Below, piece by piece: positions 27,154-35,986 of a stretch of 64,000 nt of DNA. The notes beneath the pieces were generated by a model, which ran no database searches, was not told where the DNA came from, and was given only the letters and a program-made list of their open reading frames with translations. Source of the stretch: Nitrospira defluvii. GTDB taxonomy: Bacteria; Nitrospirota; Nitrospiria; Nitrospirales; Nitrospiraceae. Location: assembly GCA_000196815.1 (NCBI GenBank), contig FP929003.1, positions 3,185,501-3,249,500 of the forward strand, given 5' to 3'. How positions within the stretch are numbered: the stretch's first letter is position 1; the number at the start of each line of letters is the position of its first letter. The translations under genes were made by a program, and so were the position numbers.

Positions 27154-28341
27154 ATGTTGCCACTCACTACACCCACTCAGCACGAGTCTCCGTTACTCCA
27201 CTTCCCGAATCGCAACACCCCGAAGCCGACCGGCTGGACACTTGGAGAGTGGCTCCTGCTCCTGCCTGTCGGAACTGCCGCCCTATTTTTTCACTATGGC
27301 CATGAGTGGCTGAGCGACCTCTCTAGTCCCCTTCGATTGAGCGCCATCCTCGGCTGGCTCCTGCTCGTGATTATTCTCTCCGCCTTTGCCGTCCTTCGTC
27401 ATGCGGAGCACCTCGCCGAGCGGCTCGGCGAACCGTTGGGAACCGTGATTCTGACCTTGTCGGTCACCGGGATCGAAGTGATGATGATCACGGCCTTTAT
27501 GTATACGGATAACGGGAATGCCTCGCTGGCGCGTGACGCCATGTTTGCGGTGGTCATGATCGTGCTGAACGGCATGGTCGGCCTCTCGCTCCTGCTCGGA
27601 GGTCTGCGGTATCACGAACAGACCTACAATCTGCAAGGGGCGAACGCGTTCCTCGCAGTCATTGTCCCGTTGGCGGTGTTGGGGCTCGTGCTGCCGAGTT
27701 ATACGATTTCCTCACCCGGTCCCACGTTTTCGCCCCATCAATCCACCTTTCTCATCGTAATGTCCCTGGGGTTGTATGGTGTGTTTCTCGCGATTCAGAA
27801 TCTTCGCCACCGCGACTATTTCGTGGCACCCCGGAGCCAGAGCAAGCGAAAAATGGCCTTGCTCCATCAGACTGAACAGGCCCCGAAGACACCTGTCTGG
27901 CGCCATACACTCCTCCTGATGGCCTATCTGCTTCCGCTCGTCATTCTCTCGGAACATGTGGCGACACCGATCGATTACACCCTTCGCCTGTGGAAGGCCC
28001 CCCATGCGTTAGGCGGTGTGCTGGTCGCCGGGCTGGTGTTGGCCCCCGAATCACTTGGCGCGGTCCGGGCCGCTCTGGCCAATCAATTGCAGCGCTCCGT
28101 CAATATTCTCCTTGGATCGGTGCTCGCGAGTATCAGCCTCACCATTCCAGCCGTCCTTGCTATCGGCTTCTTTACTGAATCCACCATCATTCTCGGGATC
28201 GACACAGTCGATACCATCCTCCTGGTCCTGACCTTCGTGGTCAGCATGCTGACCTTTGCCGTCAGACGCACCAACGTCCTGCTCGGAGCCGTCCACCTGC
28301 TCCTGTTCCTGGCCTACCTCATGCTGATTTTTGAGAAATAG
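27154..28341 (+). CDS. chaA: Ca2+/H+ antiporter, ChaA-like (CaCA family)
   Basis: The 395-residue protein has about 11 spans and two alpha-repeat motifs of cation/Ca2+ exchangers: VILTLSVTGIEVMMITAFMY (first) and GLVLAPESLGAVRAALANQLQRSVNILLGSVLASI (second), with the conserved acidic residues. It would move Ca2+ (or Na+/K+) out in exchange for protons at the inner membrane. A ~40-residue hydrophilic N-terminus precedes span 1. It follows gdx by 41 bases and may share its transcript. Confidence 0.88.
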   Translation: MLPLTTPTQHESPLLHFPNRNTPKPTGWTLGEWLLLLPVGTAALFFHYGHEWLSDLSSPLRLSAILGWLLLVIILSAFAVLRHAEHLAERLGEPLGTVILTLSVTGIEVMMITAFMYTDNGNASLARDAMFAVVMIVLNGMVGLSLLLGGLRYHEQTYNLQGANAFLAVIVPLAVLGLVLPSYTISSPGPTFSPHQSTFLIVMSLGLYGVFLAIQNLRHRDYFVAPRSQSKRKMALLHQTEQAPKTPVWRHTLLLMAYLLPLVILSEHVATPIDYTLRLWKAPHALGGVLVAGLVLAPESLGAVRAALANQLQRSVNILLGSVLASISLTIPAVLAIGFFTESTIILGIDTVDTILLVLTFVVSMLTFAVRRTNVLLGAVHLLLFLAYLMLIFEK

Positions 28342-28531
28342 CCGTCGGGATACGGCCCTGCTTGGAGTGGCCCGCGGAGTTGATTTGCCTCGCCTTCGCC
28401 TCCTAAGATACGGGCCAGAGGACAGCAATTCACGCAACGTACTCATGGCCGACCCCGGGCCAGTCTGAACCGCACCAGATCAACAAACCATTGCTGTGAG
28501 CAGGCTTTAGGAGTTTCCGAGAAAGACACGC

Positions 28532-29953
28532 ATGTCAGTCACCAAGCACAAAGTCTTCACGATCCTGCTGGTCGAGGACGACGCGGGCGACGTGGATATG
28601 TTCCTGCGCACCGTCGAGCATGAACTGCCCCGCCATGAGGATGAGCAGGTTACGCTGGTCATCAACGCCACGGCTGAAGGCGCGCTGGAGCGGCTGCAAC
28701 AACAACCGATCGATCTGATCATCGCCGACGTACGCCTGCCCGGCATGAGCGGAATCGAATTCCTGCGACGGGTGCAGGACCTGAATCGGCGCATCCCCGT
28801 CATCATCGTCAGCTGGGTCCATGCGATCGAGACGGTCATTGACGCGATGCGCCATGGCGCGTTTGATTACATCGTAAAGCCGTACGACACAATGGATCTG
28901 TCGGCGCGCATTCATCGGGCCATGCGCATGTCGGAGATCCTCCTGCAGGCCTCCCCCGATGAGCCTGCCGCTCCCCGCATCCCCTTCAAAAACCTCGTCG
29001 GTGTGAGCCCCCCGATCAGAAACGTGATGGCCATGATCGAAGCTATTGCCCGGGTCCCCTCCACCACACTGATCATCGGGGAAACCGGTACGGGCAAAGA
29101 ATTGATCGCCAAGGCGATTCACGAGCGCAGTCTCGACAGCGACGGCCCGTTTCAGGTCGTCGACTGCACCACCTTTTCGGAAGGCACCGTCGAGAGTGAG
29201 TTATTCGGCCATGTCCGTGGCGCATTCACCGGCGCGGTGGCGGACCGAACCGGCTTGATCGAATCAGGCAGCCACGGCACCGTCTTTCTCGACGAAATCG
29301 GCGACCTCCCCGCCAATCTGCAGGCGAAACTCCTGCGCGTGCTGGAAGCCGGGGAAGTGCGGGCGGTCGGCAGCACCCAGCAGCGGAAGGTTAACGTGCG
29401 CTTTATCGCCGCGACCAATCAGGACCTGGCCGAAAAGGTGAAGCGGAACGAGTTTCGGAAAGACCTGTTCTTTCGCCTGAACGTCATGGTGATCCGCGTC
29501 CCACCTCTCCGTGAACGGACGGAGGATATTCCTGTTCTCGCGCGACACTTCATTGCGCGCTATGCCAAGGAGTTTACGAAGCGCGTGGAGGATCTCCATC
29601 CTTCCGCCGTCACAGAGCTCGTCGCTTACCCATGGCCGGGGAATGTCCGGGAATTGCGGAACGTGATGGAGCGGGCGGTCATGCTCGCTAAAGGCGACCG
29701 CATCGGTATCGCGGATGTAGCCGGCATGCTCGCCGTACCCGACGAGCGACAGCGTGAGGCCACGGAAGAAGACTATCTTCACCTGCCGTATGCGAAAGCC
29801 AAGGAACAGGTCCTGGAGGCCTTCAACCGTCGGTACATCTCAACCAAACTGACGATCCATCAGGGCAACGTCACCCACGCTGCCCAGGACGCCGGACTGC
29901 CCCGCTCCTACTTCCATGAGATCATGCGCCGCTATACAAAAGACGAAAAATAG
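28532..29953 (+). CDS. orphan NtrC-family sigma-54 response regulator upstream of nxrA2
   Basis: The 473-residue protein has a receiver domain with D16/D17 and phospho-acceptor Asp66 (IIADVRLPGMSG), an AAA+ domain with GETGTGKE, intact GAFTGA (GHVRGAFTGAVADR) and Walker B VFLDEIGDL, and a C-terminal Fis-like helix-turn-helix (GNVTHAAQDAGLPRSYFHEIMRR). The receiver is of the subgroup with a longer insert after the first strand (HELPRHEDEQVTLV). No kinase gene is adjacent. It ends 486 bases before nxrA2 on the same strand, mirroring the GAF-type activator upstream of nxrA1. Phospho-control of nxrA2B2 is the natural inference. Confidence 0.9.
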   Translation: MSVTKHKVFTILLVEDDAGDVDMFLRTVEHELPRHEDEQVTLVINATAEGALERLQQQPIDLIIADVRLPGMSGIEFLRRVQDLNRRIPVIIVSWVHAIETVIDAMRHGAFDYIVKPYDTMDLSARIHRAMRMSEILLQASPDEPAAPRIPFKNLVGVSPPIRNVMAMIEAIARVPSTTLIIGETGTGKELIAKAIHERSLDSDGPFQVVDCTTFSEGTVESELFGHVRGAFTGAVADRTGLIESGSHGTVFLDEIGDLPANLQAKLLRVLEAGEVRAVGSTQQRKVNVRFIAATNQDLAEKVKRNEFRKDLFFRLNVMVIRVPPLRERTEDIPVLARHFIARYAKEFTKRVEDLHPSAVTELVAYPWPGNVRELRNVMERAVMLAKGDRIGIADVAGMLAVPDERQREATEEDYLHLPYAKAKEQVLEAFNRRYISTKLTIHQGNVTHAAQDAGLPRSYFHEIMRRYTKDEK

Positions 29954-29954
29954 C

Positions 29955-29976
29955 GGTGTCAGCAAAGCATGACACC
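29955..29976. promoter_or_regulatory. inverted repeat, terminator or activator site in the nxrA2 leader
   Basis: GGTGTCA-N8-TGACACC is a perfect 7-bp inverted repeat starting two bases past the activator gene stop. It is followed by an AT-rich tract (from about 29985 to 30240) rather than a clean T-run. It could end the regulator transcript or serve as an upstream activator site for the candidate sigma-54 promoter ~270 bases downstream. Confidence 0.4.
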
Positions 29977-30245
29977 TGTCGATCGATAATACACACAAAC
30001 AATTGTTTTAATTGAGTAAAATAGCAATAATACGGCTCGTCCGCATTTACAGACATAGACAAATCATTATATTTCAACATCTTAACTAGCATATCCACAC
30101 TGGTAGTCAGCAGTTACTGACCCCTGAGTTTTCGCCATCAATCGCCCTTCTCTTCCCAATCCCAATACGAATCGCAAAATATTGAATTTATTAATTTTAA
30201 TTCCTTATTACCAAGACGAAACGGAGCCATATTTTTGACCATCGT

Positions 30246-30261
30246 CGGCACGTGAATTGTA
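30246..30261 (+). promoter_or_regulatory. candidate sigma-54 (-24/-12) promoter of nxrA2
   Basis: CGGCACGTGAATTGTA matches TGGCACGN4TTGCW except for the first T, and C to T in the -12 GC. The GG and G(T) are ten bases apart. It lies ~180 bases upstream of the nxrA2 ATG, after an unusually AT-rich stretch that could bend or bind IHF. It aligns with the nxrA1 candidate in spacing and sequence. Confidence 0.45.
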
Positions 30262-30439
30262 ATACTCCTACACGGCGAGCGAATGTCCGCTCGACAATTT
30301 CGAATTGTGAGGGGCGAATGTTTCCAATTCGACACACGGAAAGGAGGTACTCCAGACAAGATTGCATCCACGTGAGTGTAGTGAGGTTGTACGAACAGGT
30401 GCATGAGGGACTCATGTGCCTCACAAGGAGGTAGCTATT

Positions 30440-33400
30440 ATGCAGGTTTCCGTTTCACGGAGACAGTTTCTCAAAATCTCGGCGGGAACCGTCGCGGCCG
30501 TGGCCGTGGCGGATAAAGTCCTCGCGTTGACCGCGCTGCAGCCGGTCATCGAGGTTGGGAACCCGCTGGGTGAGTACCCGGATCGGTCCTGGGAACGTGT
30601 GTATCACGACCAGTACCGGTACGACTCATCCTTTACCTGGTGCTGCTCACCGAACGACACCCACGGCTGTCGCGTCCGCGCGTTCGTCCGGAACGGCGTC
30701 GTCATGCGCGTTGAGCAAAACTACGACCACCAAACCTATGAAGACCTCTATGGCAACCGCGGAACGTTCGCGCACAATCCGCGCATGTGCTTGAAAGGCT
30801 TCACCTTCCACCGTCGCGTGTACGGCCCCTATCGCTTGAAGGGTCCGTTGATGCGGAAGGGCTGGAAGCAGTGGATGGACGACGGCTCCCCCGAGCTGAC
30901 GCCCGATGTGAAACGCAAATACAAGTTTGACAGCCGCTTCCTGGACGACCTCAACCGGGTGTCCTGGGATACGGCCTTCACCTATGTCGCCAAAGCCGCC
31001 GTGCTCATCGCGACGCGCTACAGCGGTGAAGCCGGTGCCCGTCGTCTCCGTGAGCAGGGCTATGCTCCGGAAATGATCGAAATGATGAAGGGCGCGGGCG
31101 TGCGGACGTTCAAGCATCGCGCCGGTATGCCGGTGCTCGGCATCGTCGGCAAGATGATGAACACCCGCTTCAACGGCGGATGTCTGCCGTTGCTGGACTC
31201 CTGGATCCGCAAAGTGGATGCCGAAAAGGCGCAGGGCGGAAAGTACTACTCCAACTACACCTGGCACGGCGACCAAGATCCTTCCCATCCGTTCTGGAAC
31301 GGGACCCAGAACTGCGACGTCGACCTCTCCGACATGCGCTTCTCCAAGCTGAACACCAGCTGGGGTAAGAACTTCGTCGAGAACAAGATGCCGGAAGCGC
31401 ACTGGAAGCTCGAGTCCATCGAGCGCGGCGCGCGGATCGTCGTCATTACGCCGGAGTACAACCCAACGGCCTACCGCGCAGACTACTGGATTCCTGTGCG
31501 GCCGGAGACCGACGGTGCGAACTTCCTCGGCGCTGCAAAGATCATCTTCGATGAGAATTTGCAGGATATCGATTACATCAAGGAATTTACCGACCTGCCG
31601 TTGCTCGTACGGACGGATACGTTGCAGTATCTCGATCCGCGCGATGTGATTGCGGATTACAAGTTCCCGGATTTCTCCAAGAGCTATTCGGGACGCATCC
31701 AGTCGTTGAAGCCCGAGCAGGTCGAACGGCTCGGCGGCATGATGGTCTGGGACCTGGCGAAGGGGAAGGCTGTTCCTCTGCACCGGGAACAGGTCGGCTT
31801 CCACTTCAAGGAAAGCGGCATTGATCCAGCGTTGACCGGAACCTTCCGCGTCAAGTTGCTCAATAGTCGCGAAATCGACGTGATGCCGATCTACCAGATG
31901 TATCAAGTCCACCTTCAGGACTACGATCTGGATACGACCCATCAGATCACCCGCGCACCGAAGGACCTCATCGTCCGTTGGGCGCGTGATTCGGGCACGA
32001 TCAAGCCGGCCGCGATGCATAACGGCGAAGGCGTCTGTCACTATTTCCACATGACGGAAATGGGTCGGGCGGCGGCGTTCATTATGACCATCACCGGCAA
32101 CATCGGAAAGTTCGGGACGGGCTGCCATACCTGGTCCGGTAACTACAAGGCCGGTATCTGGAACGCAGTGCCTTGGTCCGGCGCGGGACTCGCGGTGCAC
32201 ACCGGTGAGGATCCGTTCAACCTGACCTTGGATCCGAATGCTCACGGCAAAGAGATCAAGACCCGCTCGTACTACTATGGTGAAGAAGTCGGTTACTGGA
32301 ACCATGGTGATACGGCCTTGATCGTCAACACGCCGAAGTACGGACGGAAGGTGTTCACCGGCAAGACCCACATGCCGAGCCCCAGCAAAGTCCGCTGGGT
32401 CACCAACGTGAACATTTTGAACAACGCCAAGCACCACTATGACATGGTGAAAAACGTCGATCCGAACATCGAGATGATCGTCACGCAAGACATCGAGATG
32501 ACCTCGGACGTCAACCATGCCGACGTGGCGTTTGCATGTAACTCCTGGATGGAGTTCACCTATCCGGAAATGACTGGCACGGTCTCCAATCCGTGGATTC
32601 AGATCTGGAAGGGTGGTATCCGTCCGCTGTACGACACCCGCAACGATGCGGACACCTTCGCCGGCGTCGCAGCCAAGTTGGCTGAAATGACCGGAGATGC
32701 GCGCTTCCGCGGCGTGTTCCACTTCGTGTACATGAACCGCGTCGATGTTTATCCGCAGCGGATGCTGGATGCCAGCGCCACCTGCTACGGATACAGCGCT
32801 GACGTCATGTTGAAGTCGGAAAAAGGGTGGATGGTCATGGGACGCACCTATCCGCGCCACCCGCTCTGGGAAGAGACCAACGAGTCCAAGCCCCAGTGGA
32901 CGCGGTCGGGTCGTATCGAGACCTACCGTATCGAGCCGGAAGCCATCGAATACGGCGAAAACTTCATTTCACACCGGGAAGGCCCGGAGTGTACGCCGTA
33001 TCTGCCGAATGCGATTTTCTCGAACAATCCGTTCATTCGGCCGGATGACTACGGTATTCCAATCACTGCGCAGCACCATGATGACAAGCACGTGCGGAAC
33101 ATCAAGCTGCCGTGGGCGGAAATCAAGCGGCATCCGAACCCGTTGTGGGAGAAGGGCTACCAGTTCTACTGCGTGACGCCTAAGACCCGGCACCGGGTGC
33201 ACAGCCAATGGTCGGTGAACGACTGGGTGCAGATTTACGAGTCGAACTTCGGCGATCCGTACCGCATGGACAAACGGACGCCGGGTGTCGGTGAGCACCA
33301 GTTGCACATCAACCCGCAGGCGGCGAAAGACCGCGGCATCAACGACGGCGACTACGTCTTTGTCGACGGTAACCCGGTGGACCGGCCCTATCGTGGCTGG

Positions 33401-33883
33401 AAGCCGTCGGATCCGTTCTACAAGGTCGCCCGCTTGATGATCCGGGCGAAGTATAACCCTGCGTATCCGTACCACGTGACGATGGCGAAGCACGCTCCGT
33501 ACGTGGCGACGGCGAAATCGGTGAAGGGCCACGAGACGCGGCCAGACGGACGCGCCATCGCGGTGGACACCGGCTATCAGTCCAACTTCCGGTATGGGGC
33601 CCAACAGTCCTTTACCCGGAACTGGTTGATGCCGATGCACCAGACCGACTCACTGCCCGGCAAACACACGATTGCCTGGAAGTTCAAGTGGGGCTATGCC
33701 ATCGATCACCACGGTATCAACACGGTTCCGAAGGAATGCTTGATCCGCATCACCAAGGCGGAAGACGGCGGTATCGGAGCGCGTGGTCCGTGGGAACCAG
33801 TCCGGACCGGGTTCACGCCGGGTCAGGAAAACGAGTTCATGATCAAGTGGCTTAAGGGTGAACATATCAAGATCAAGGTCTAG
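30440..33883 (+). CDS. nxrA2: nitrite oxidoreductase alpha (catalytic) subunit, copy 2
   Basis: This 1147-residue molybdopterin subunit is a paralogue of NxrA1 with the same Tat leader (SRRQFLKISAG) and architecture. The N-terminal cluster motif here is FTWCCSPNDTHGCRVR. AAGGAGG seven bases before the ATG at 30440 fixes the start; a frame from 30416 adds eight residues without a ribosome site. It differs from NxrA1 by scattered substitutions, but the 3' half contains DNA tracts with no difference (for example 33134-33258 against 3515-3639). Followed after 108 bases by nxrB2. Upstream is an NtrC-type activator gene. Confidence 0.97.
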   Translation: MQVSVSRRQFLKISAGTVAAVAVADKVLALTALQPVIEVGNPLGEYPDRSWERVYHDQYRYDSSFTWCCSPNDTHGCRVRAFVRNGVVMRVEQNYDHQTYEDLYGNRGTFAHNPRMCLKGFTFHRRVYGPYRLKGPLMRKGWKQWMDDGSPELTPDVKRKYKFDSRFLDDLNRVSWDTAFTYVAKAAVLIATRYSGEAGARRLREQGYAPEMIEMMKGAGVRTFKHRAGMPVLGIVGKMMNTRFNGGCLPLLDSWIRKVDAEKAQGGKYYSNYTWHGDQDPSHPFWNGTQNCDVDLSDMRFSKLNTSWGKNFVENKMPEAHWKLESIERGARIVVITPEYNPTAYRADYWIPVRPETDGANFLGAAKIIFDENLQDIDYIKEFTDLPLLVRTDTLQYLDPRDVIADYKFPDFSKSYSGRIQSLKPEQVERLGGMMVWDLAKGKAVPLHREQVGFHFKESGIDPALTGTFRVKLLNSREIDVMPIYQMYQVHLQDYDLDTTHQITRAPKDLIVRWARDSGTIKPAAMHNGEGVCHYFHMTEMGRAAAFIMTITGNIGKFGTGCHTWSGNYKAGIWNAVPWSGAGLAVHTGEDPFNLTLDPNAHGKEIKTRSYYYGEEVGYWNHGDTALIVNTPKYGRKVFTGKTHMPSPSKVRWVTNVNILNNAKHHYDMVKNVDPNIEMIVTQDIEMTSDVNHADVAFACNSWMEFTYPEMTGTVSNPWIQIWKGGIRPLYDTRNDADTFAGVAAKLAEMTGDARFRGVFHFVYMNRVDVYPQRMLDASATCYGYSADVMLKSEKGWMVMGRTYPRHPLWEETNESKPQWTRSGRIETYRIEPEAIEYGENFISHREGPECTPYLPNAIFSNNPFIRPDDYGIPITAQHHDDKHVRNIKLPWAEIKRHPNPLWEKGYQFYCVTPKTRHRVHSQWSVNDWVQIYESNFGDPYRMDKRTPGVGEHQLHINPQAAKDRGINDGDYVFVDGNPVDRPYRGWKPSDPFYKVARLMIRAKYNPAYPYHVTMAKHAPYVATAKSVKGHETRPDGRAIAVDTGYQSNFRYGAQQSFTRNWLMPMHQTDSLPGKHTIAWKFKWGYAIDHHGINTVPKECLIRITKAEDGGIGARGPWEPVRTGFTPGQENEFMIKWLKGEHIKIKV

Positions 33884-33901
33884 GACAGAGCGACACAGTC
33901 T

Positions 33902-33917
33902 GAGAGGCTCGCCTCTC
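33902..33917 (+). repeat. short hairpin in the nxrA2-nxrB2 spacer
   Basis: GAGAGGC-TC-GCCTCTC lies ~20 bases past the nxrA2 stop and ~75 bases before nxrB2. Its sequence is unrelated to the hairpin in the nxrA1-nxrB1 spacer, yet both spacers carry one. It may stabilise or process the message between the subunits. Confidence 0.45.
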
Positions 33918-33991
33918 GGCACTTGATCCTGGGTACTTGAAACGAATGCGAACCATTAACTACATGATCATGTTCAGAAGGAGGATTCACA

Positions 33992-35281
33992 ATGCCAGAA
34001 GTCTATAACTGGCAACTGGGACGGAAGATGCTGTATCCCTACGAGGAGCGGCATCCGAAGTGGCAGTTTGCCTTTGTGTTCAACATCAATCGCTGTTTGG
34101 CTTGTCAGACCTGTTCGATGGCCGACAAGTCGACCTGGCTCTTCTCGAAGGGGCAGGAGTACATGTGGTGGAACAACGTGGAAACCAAGCCGTACGGCGG
34201 GTATCCGCAGTTCTACGACGTGAAGATCACCCAGCTCATCGAGCAGGTGAACCCGGGGGGCCAGGTGTGGAACGTCCGCGTGGGACGCAAGCACCATGCG
34301 CCGTACGGGGTGTTCGAGGGAATGACCATTTTCGACGCCGGCGCCAAAGTCGGGCAGGCGGCGATCGGGTACATCCCCACGGACCAGGAATGGCGGTTCG
34401 TGAACATCTATGAAGACACGGCGACCTCGATGCGGGCCCTGGTCGAGAACATCGACAAGTCGGGCTTTACGCGCGACGAACCGTGGCGGCTCTCCGGCAG
34501 CAGCTTGCCGGAACACGAGACGTATTTCTTCTATCTGCAGCGGATCTGCAACCACTGCACCTATCCGGGCTGCCTGGCAGCCTGCCCGCGCAAGGCGATC
34601 TACAAGCGGCCGGAAGACGGCATCGTGTTGATCGACCAGAACCGGTGCCGCGGGTACAAGAAGTGCGTGGAGCAGTGCCCGTTCAAGAAGCCGATGTACC
34701 GGGGCACGACCCGGGTGTCGGAGAAGTGTATTGCGTGTTATCCGCGCATCGAAGGCAAGGACCCGCTGACGGGCGGCGAACCGATGGAAACGCGTTGTAT
34801 GGCGGCCTGCGTGGGGAAAATCCGCATGCAGTCGTTGATGCGCATCGGGGAAGACGGCCTGTGGGCGGAAGACCGCTGGCATCCCCTGTACTACACGATT
34901 CGTGTGGAGCAGGTGGCGCTCCCGCTGTATCCACAGTGGGGCACCGAGCCCAACGGCTACTACATCCCGCCGCGGCATGCCCCTCGGGGGTACAACCGGC
35001 AGATGTTCGGCCCGGGCGTGGATAACGCCATCGAGAAGTACCTCGTGCCCAGCCGCGAACTGTTGGCGGTGCTCCAGCTCTGGAGAGCCAGCCAGCAGAT
35101 CGTCTTCCGGTACGATGTCATTCCGGGTCCGAAAGTGTTTGAAACCCAGATTCACGGGAAGCGGTTCGACATGTACAACGATACCGTGTTGGGCTTCAAC
35201 AAGTCGGGCAAGGAAGTGGCGCGTATTCAGGTCGAAGAGCCGATCTACATCCGGCCGGCCGAGCGCGTGAACTGGCTGTAA
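33992..35281 (+). CDS. nxrB2: nitrite oxidoreductase beta subunit, copy 2
   Basis: A 429-residue four-cluster Fe-S subunit, identical in protein sequence to NxrB1, with the same Cys groups (C35/C38/C41, CNHC, CRGYKKC, CIAC, CMAAC). Its DNA matches nxrB1 from ATG to stop, with one difference found (GCCGAG here, GCCGAA there, in the Glu codon six residues from the end). The flanks are unrelated: ribosome site AAGGAGGATTCAC here, AAAGGAGCAAGTCA at nxrB1; stop TAA here, TAG there. It is the last gene of the nxrA2B2 unit, closed by two hairpins. Confidence 0.97.
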   Translation: MPEVYNWQLGRKMLYPYEERHPKWQFAFVFNINRCLACQTCSMADKSTWLFSKGQEYMWWNNVETKPYGGYPQFYDVKITQLIEQVNPGGQVWNVRVGRKHHAPYGVFEGMTIFDAGAKVGQAAIGYIPTDQEWRFVNIYEDTATSMRALVENIDKSGFTRDEPWRLSGSSLPEHETYFFYLQRICNHCTYPGCLAACPRKAIYKRPEDGIVLIDQNRCRGYKKCVEQCPFKKPMYRGTTRVSEKCIACYPRIEGKDPLTGGEPMETRCMAACVGKIRMQSLMRIGEDGLWAEDRWHPLYYTIRVEQVALPLYPQWGTEPNGYYIPPRHAPRGYNRQMFGPGVDNAIEKYLVPSRELLAVLQLWRASQQIVFRYDVIPGPKVFETQIHGKRFDMYNDTVLGFNKSGKEVARIQVEEPIYIRPAERVNWL

Positions 35282-35287
35282 GACTCA

Positions 35288-35321
35288 CACTGACGAGAGA
35301 GGGCAACTTCTCTCGTCAGTG
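35288..35321 (+). terminator. first hairpin after nxrB2
   Basis: CACTGACGAGAGA (35288-35300) pairs perfectly with TCTCTCGTCAGTG (35309-35321), a 13-bp stem starting seven bases after the stop codon. There is no T-run directly after, so it may act together with the next hairpin or protect the highly expressed message. Confidence 0.65.
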
Positions 35322-35337
35322 AAGGACCGCAGCACAA

Positions 35338-35373
35338 CGAAGGCAGGAGGTTCGAAAGAACCTCCTGCCTTCG
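35338..35373 (+). terminator. second hairpin after nxrB2 (terminator)
   Basis: CGAAGGCAGGAGGTTC (35338-35353), a GAAA tetraloop, and its exact complement to 35373 give a 16-bp stem followed by TACTTTGC. The very stable stem and tetraloop make this the probable end of the nxrA2B2 transcript. The stretch 35374-35642 beyond it holds no recognisable gene. Confidence 0.75.
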
Positions 35374-35642
35374 TACTTTGCAGCCCACATTTTCTGCCTG
35401 CCGACGCTCAATGTTGCCCGAACAGTTCGCGCATCTTCCTAAACGGGAAAATATCTGCGCAAGGATACGGCGAGAGCTGAACGTCCCAGATCAACGAGCT
35501 CGAGCTACTGCCGCCCTGGAGCCAAGGTTCCCCTCATCTCCCCAACACCTCAATCCACTCAATACCATCGGTTTCACAGTGTATTCCGAGGCAATCGCCA
35601 CTCCGCATCACAGCTGAAGCAGGAACCAGGTTTATCCAGATG

Positions 35643-35671
35643 TTGACAGAAATTCGTCCGACCGCTATACT
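35643..35671 (+). promoter_or_regulatory. sigma-70 promoter of bfd
   Basis: TTGACA (35643-35648), a 17-base spacer and TATACT (35666-35671) form a near-consensus housekeeping promoter. The start is expected near 35678, immediately before a Fur-box-like sequence, ~80 bases ahead of the bfd start. Confidence 0.75.
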
Positions 35672-35681
35672 GTCAATAGTT

Positions 35682-35700
35682 GAGAACGGTTATCAGTATC
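35682..35700. promoter_or_regulatory. Fur-box-like operator
   Basis: GAGAACGGTTATCAGTATC matches 14 of 19 positions of the classical Fur box and lies just after the predicted transcription start of bfd. Iron-dependent repression of a bacterioferritin-associated ferredoxin would make physiological sense. Confidence 0.5.
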
Positions 35701-35760
35701 GAGGAACGGACTGACTTAGACGCCCCAAGGACAACCAATCATCAGTGGGAGATGCCACTC

Positions 35761-35967
35761 ATGTATGTCTGCTTATGTAAGGGCTTAACGGAATCAGATG
35801 TACGGGCGGCCGGTCGTCAGGGCTTCCTGACCACGAGACAAATCGTTGCTGAATTCGGCTTGCGCGATAACGGATGCTGCGGCCGTTGCGCGAAGAATAT
35901 CCATGAACTTGTCTCGCTGGCGAAGAGCCAGTTGGAGACTACCTGTCAGAATCCTGTGCGGTCCTAG
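35761..35967 (+). CDS. bfd: bacterioferritin-associated ferredoxin (BFD-like [2Fe-2S])
   Basis: A 68-residue cytoplasmic [2Fe-2S] protein with the BFD fold signature: MYVCLCKGLTESDVRAA, then GCCGRCAKNIHEL. The four cysteines are in C-x-C and CxxC arrangement (first pair CLC, second CGRC). Bfd reduces bacterioferritin to release stored iron. The ATG at 35761 has a GGGAGA site eight bases upstream; the in-frame ATG at 35752 is too close to it. A consensus promoter and Fur-box precede it. No bacterioferritin gene lies in the window. Confidence 0.85.
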   Translation: MYVCLCKGLTESDVRAAGRQGFLTTRQIVAEFGLRDNGCCGRCAKNIHELVSLAKSQLETTCQNPVRS

Positions 35968-35986
35968 AATCCCGATCCAGAAGCAA

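Noticed and set aside
35378-35617. 79-codon frame after the nxrB2 terminators
   Set aside because: Starts within the terminator region, lacks a ribosome site and has no recognisable content.
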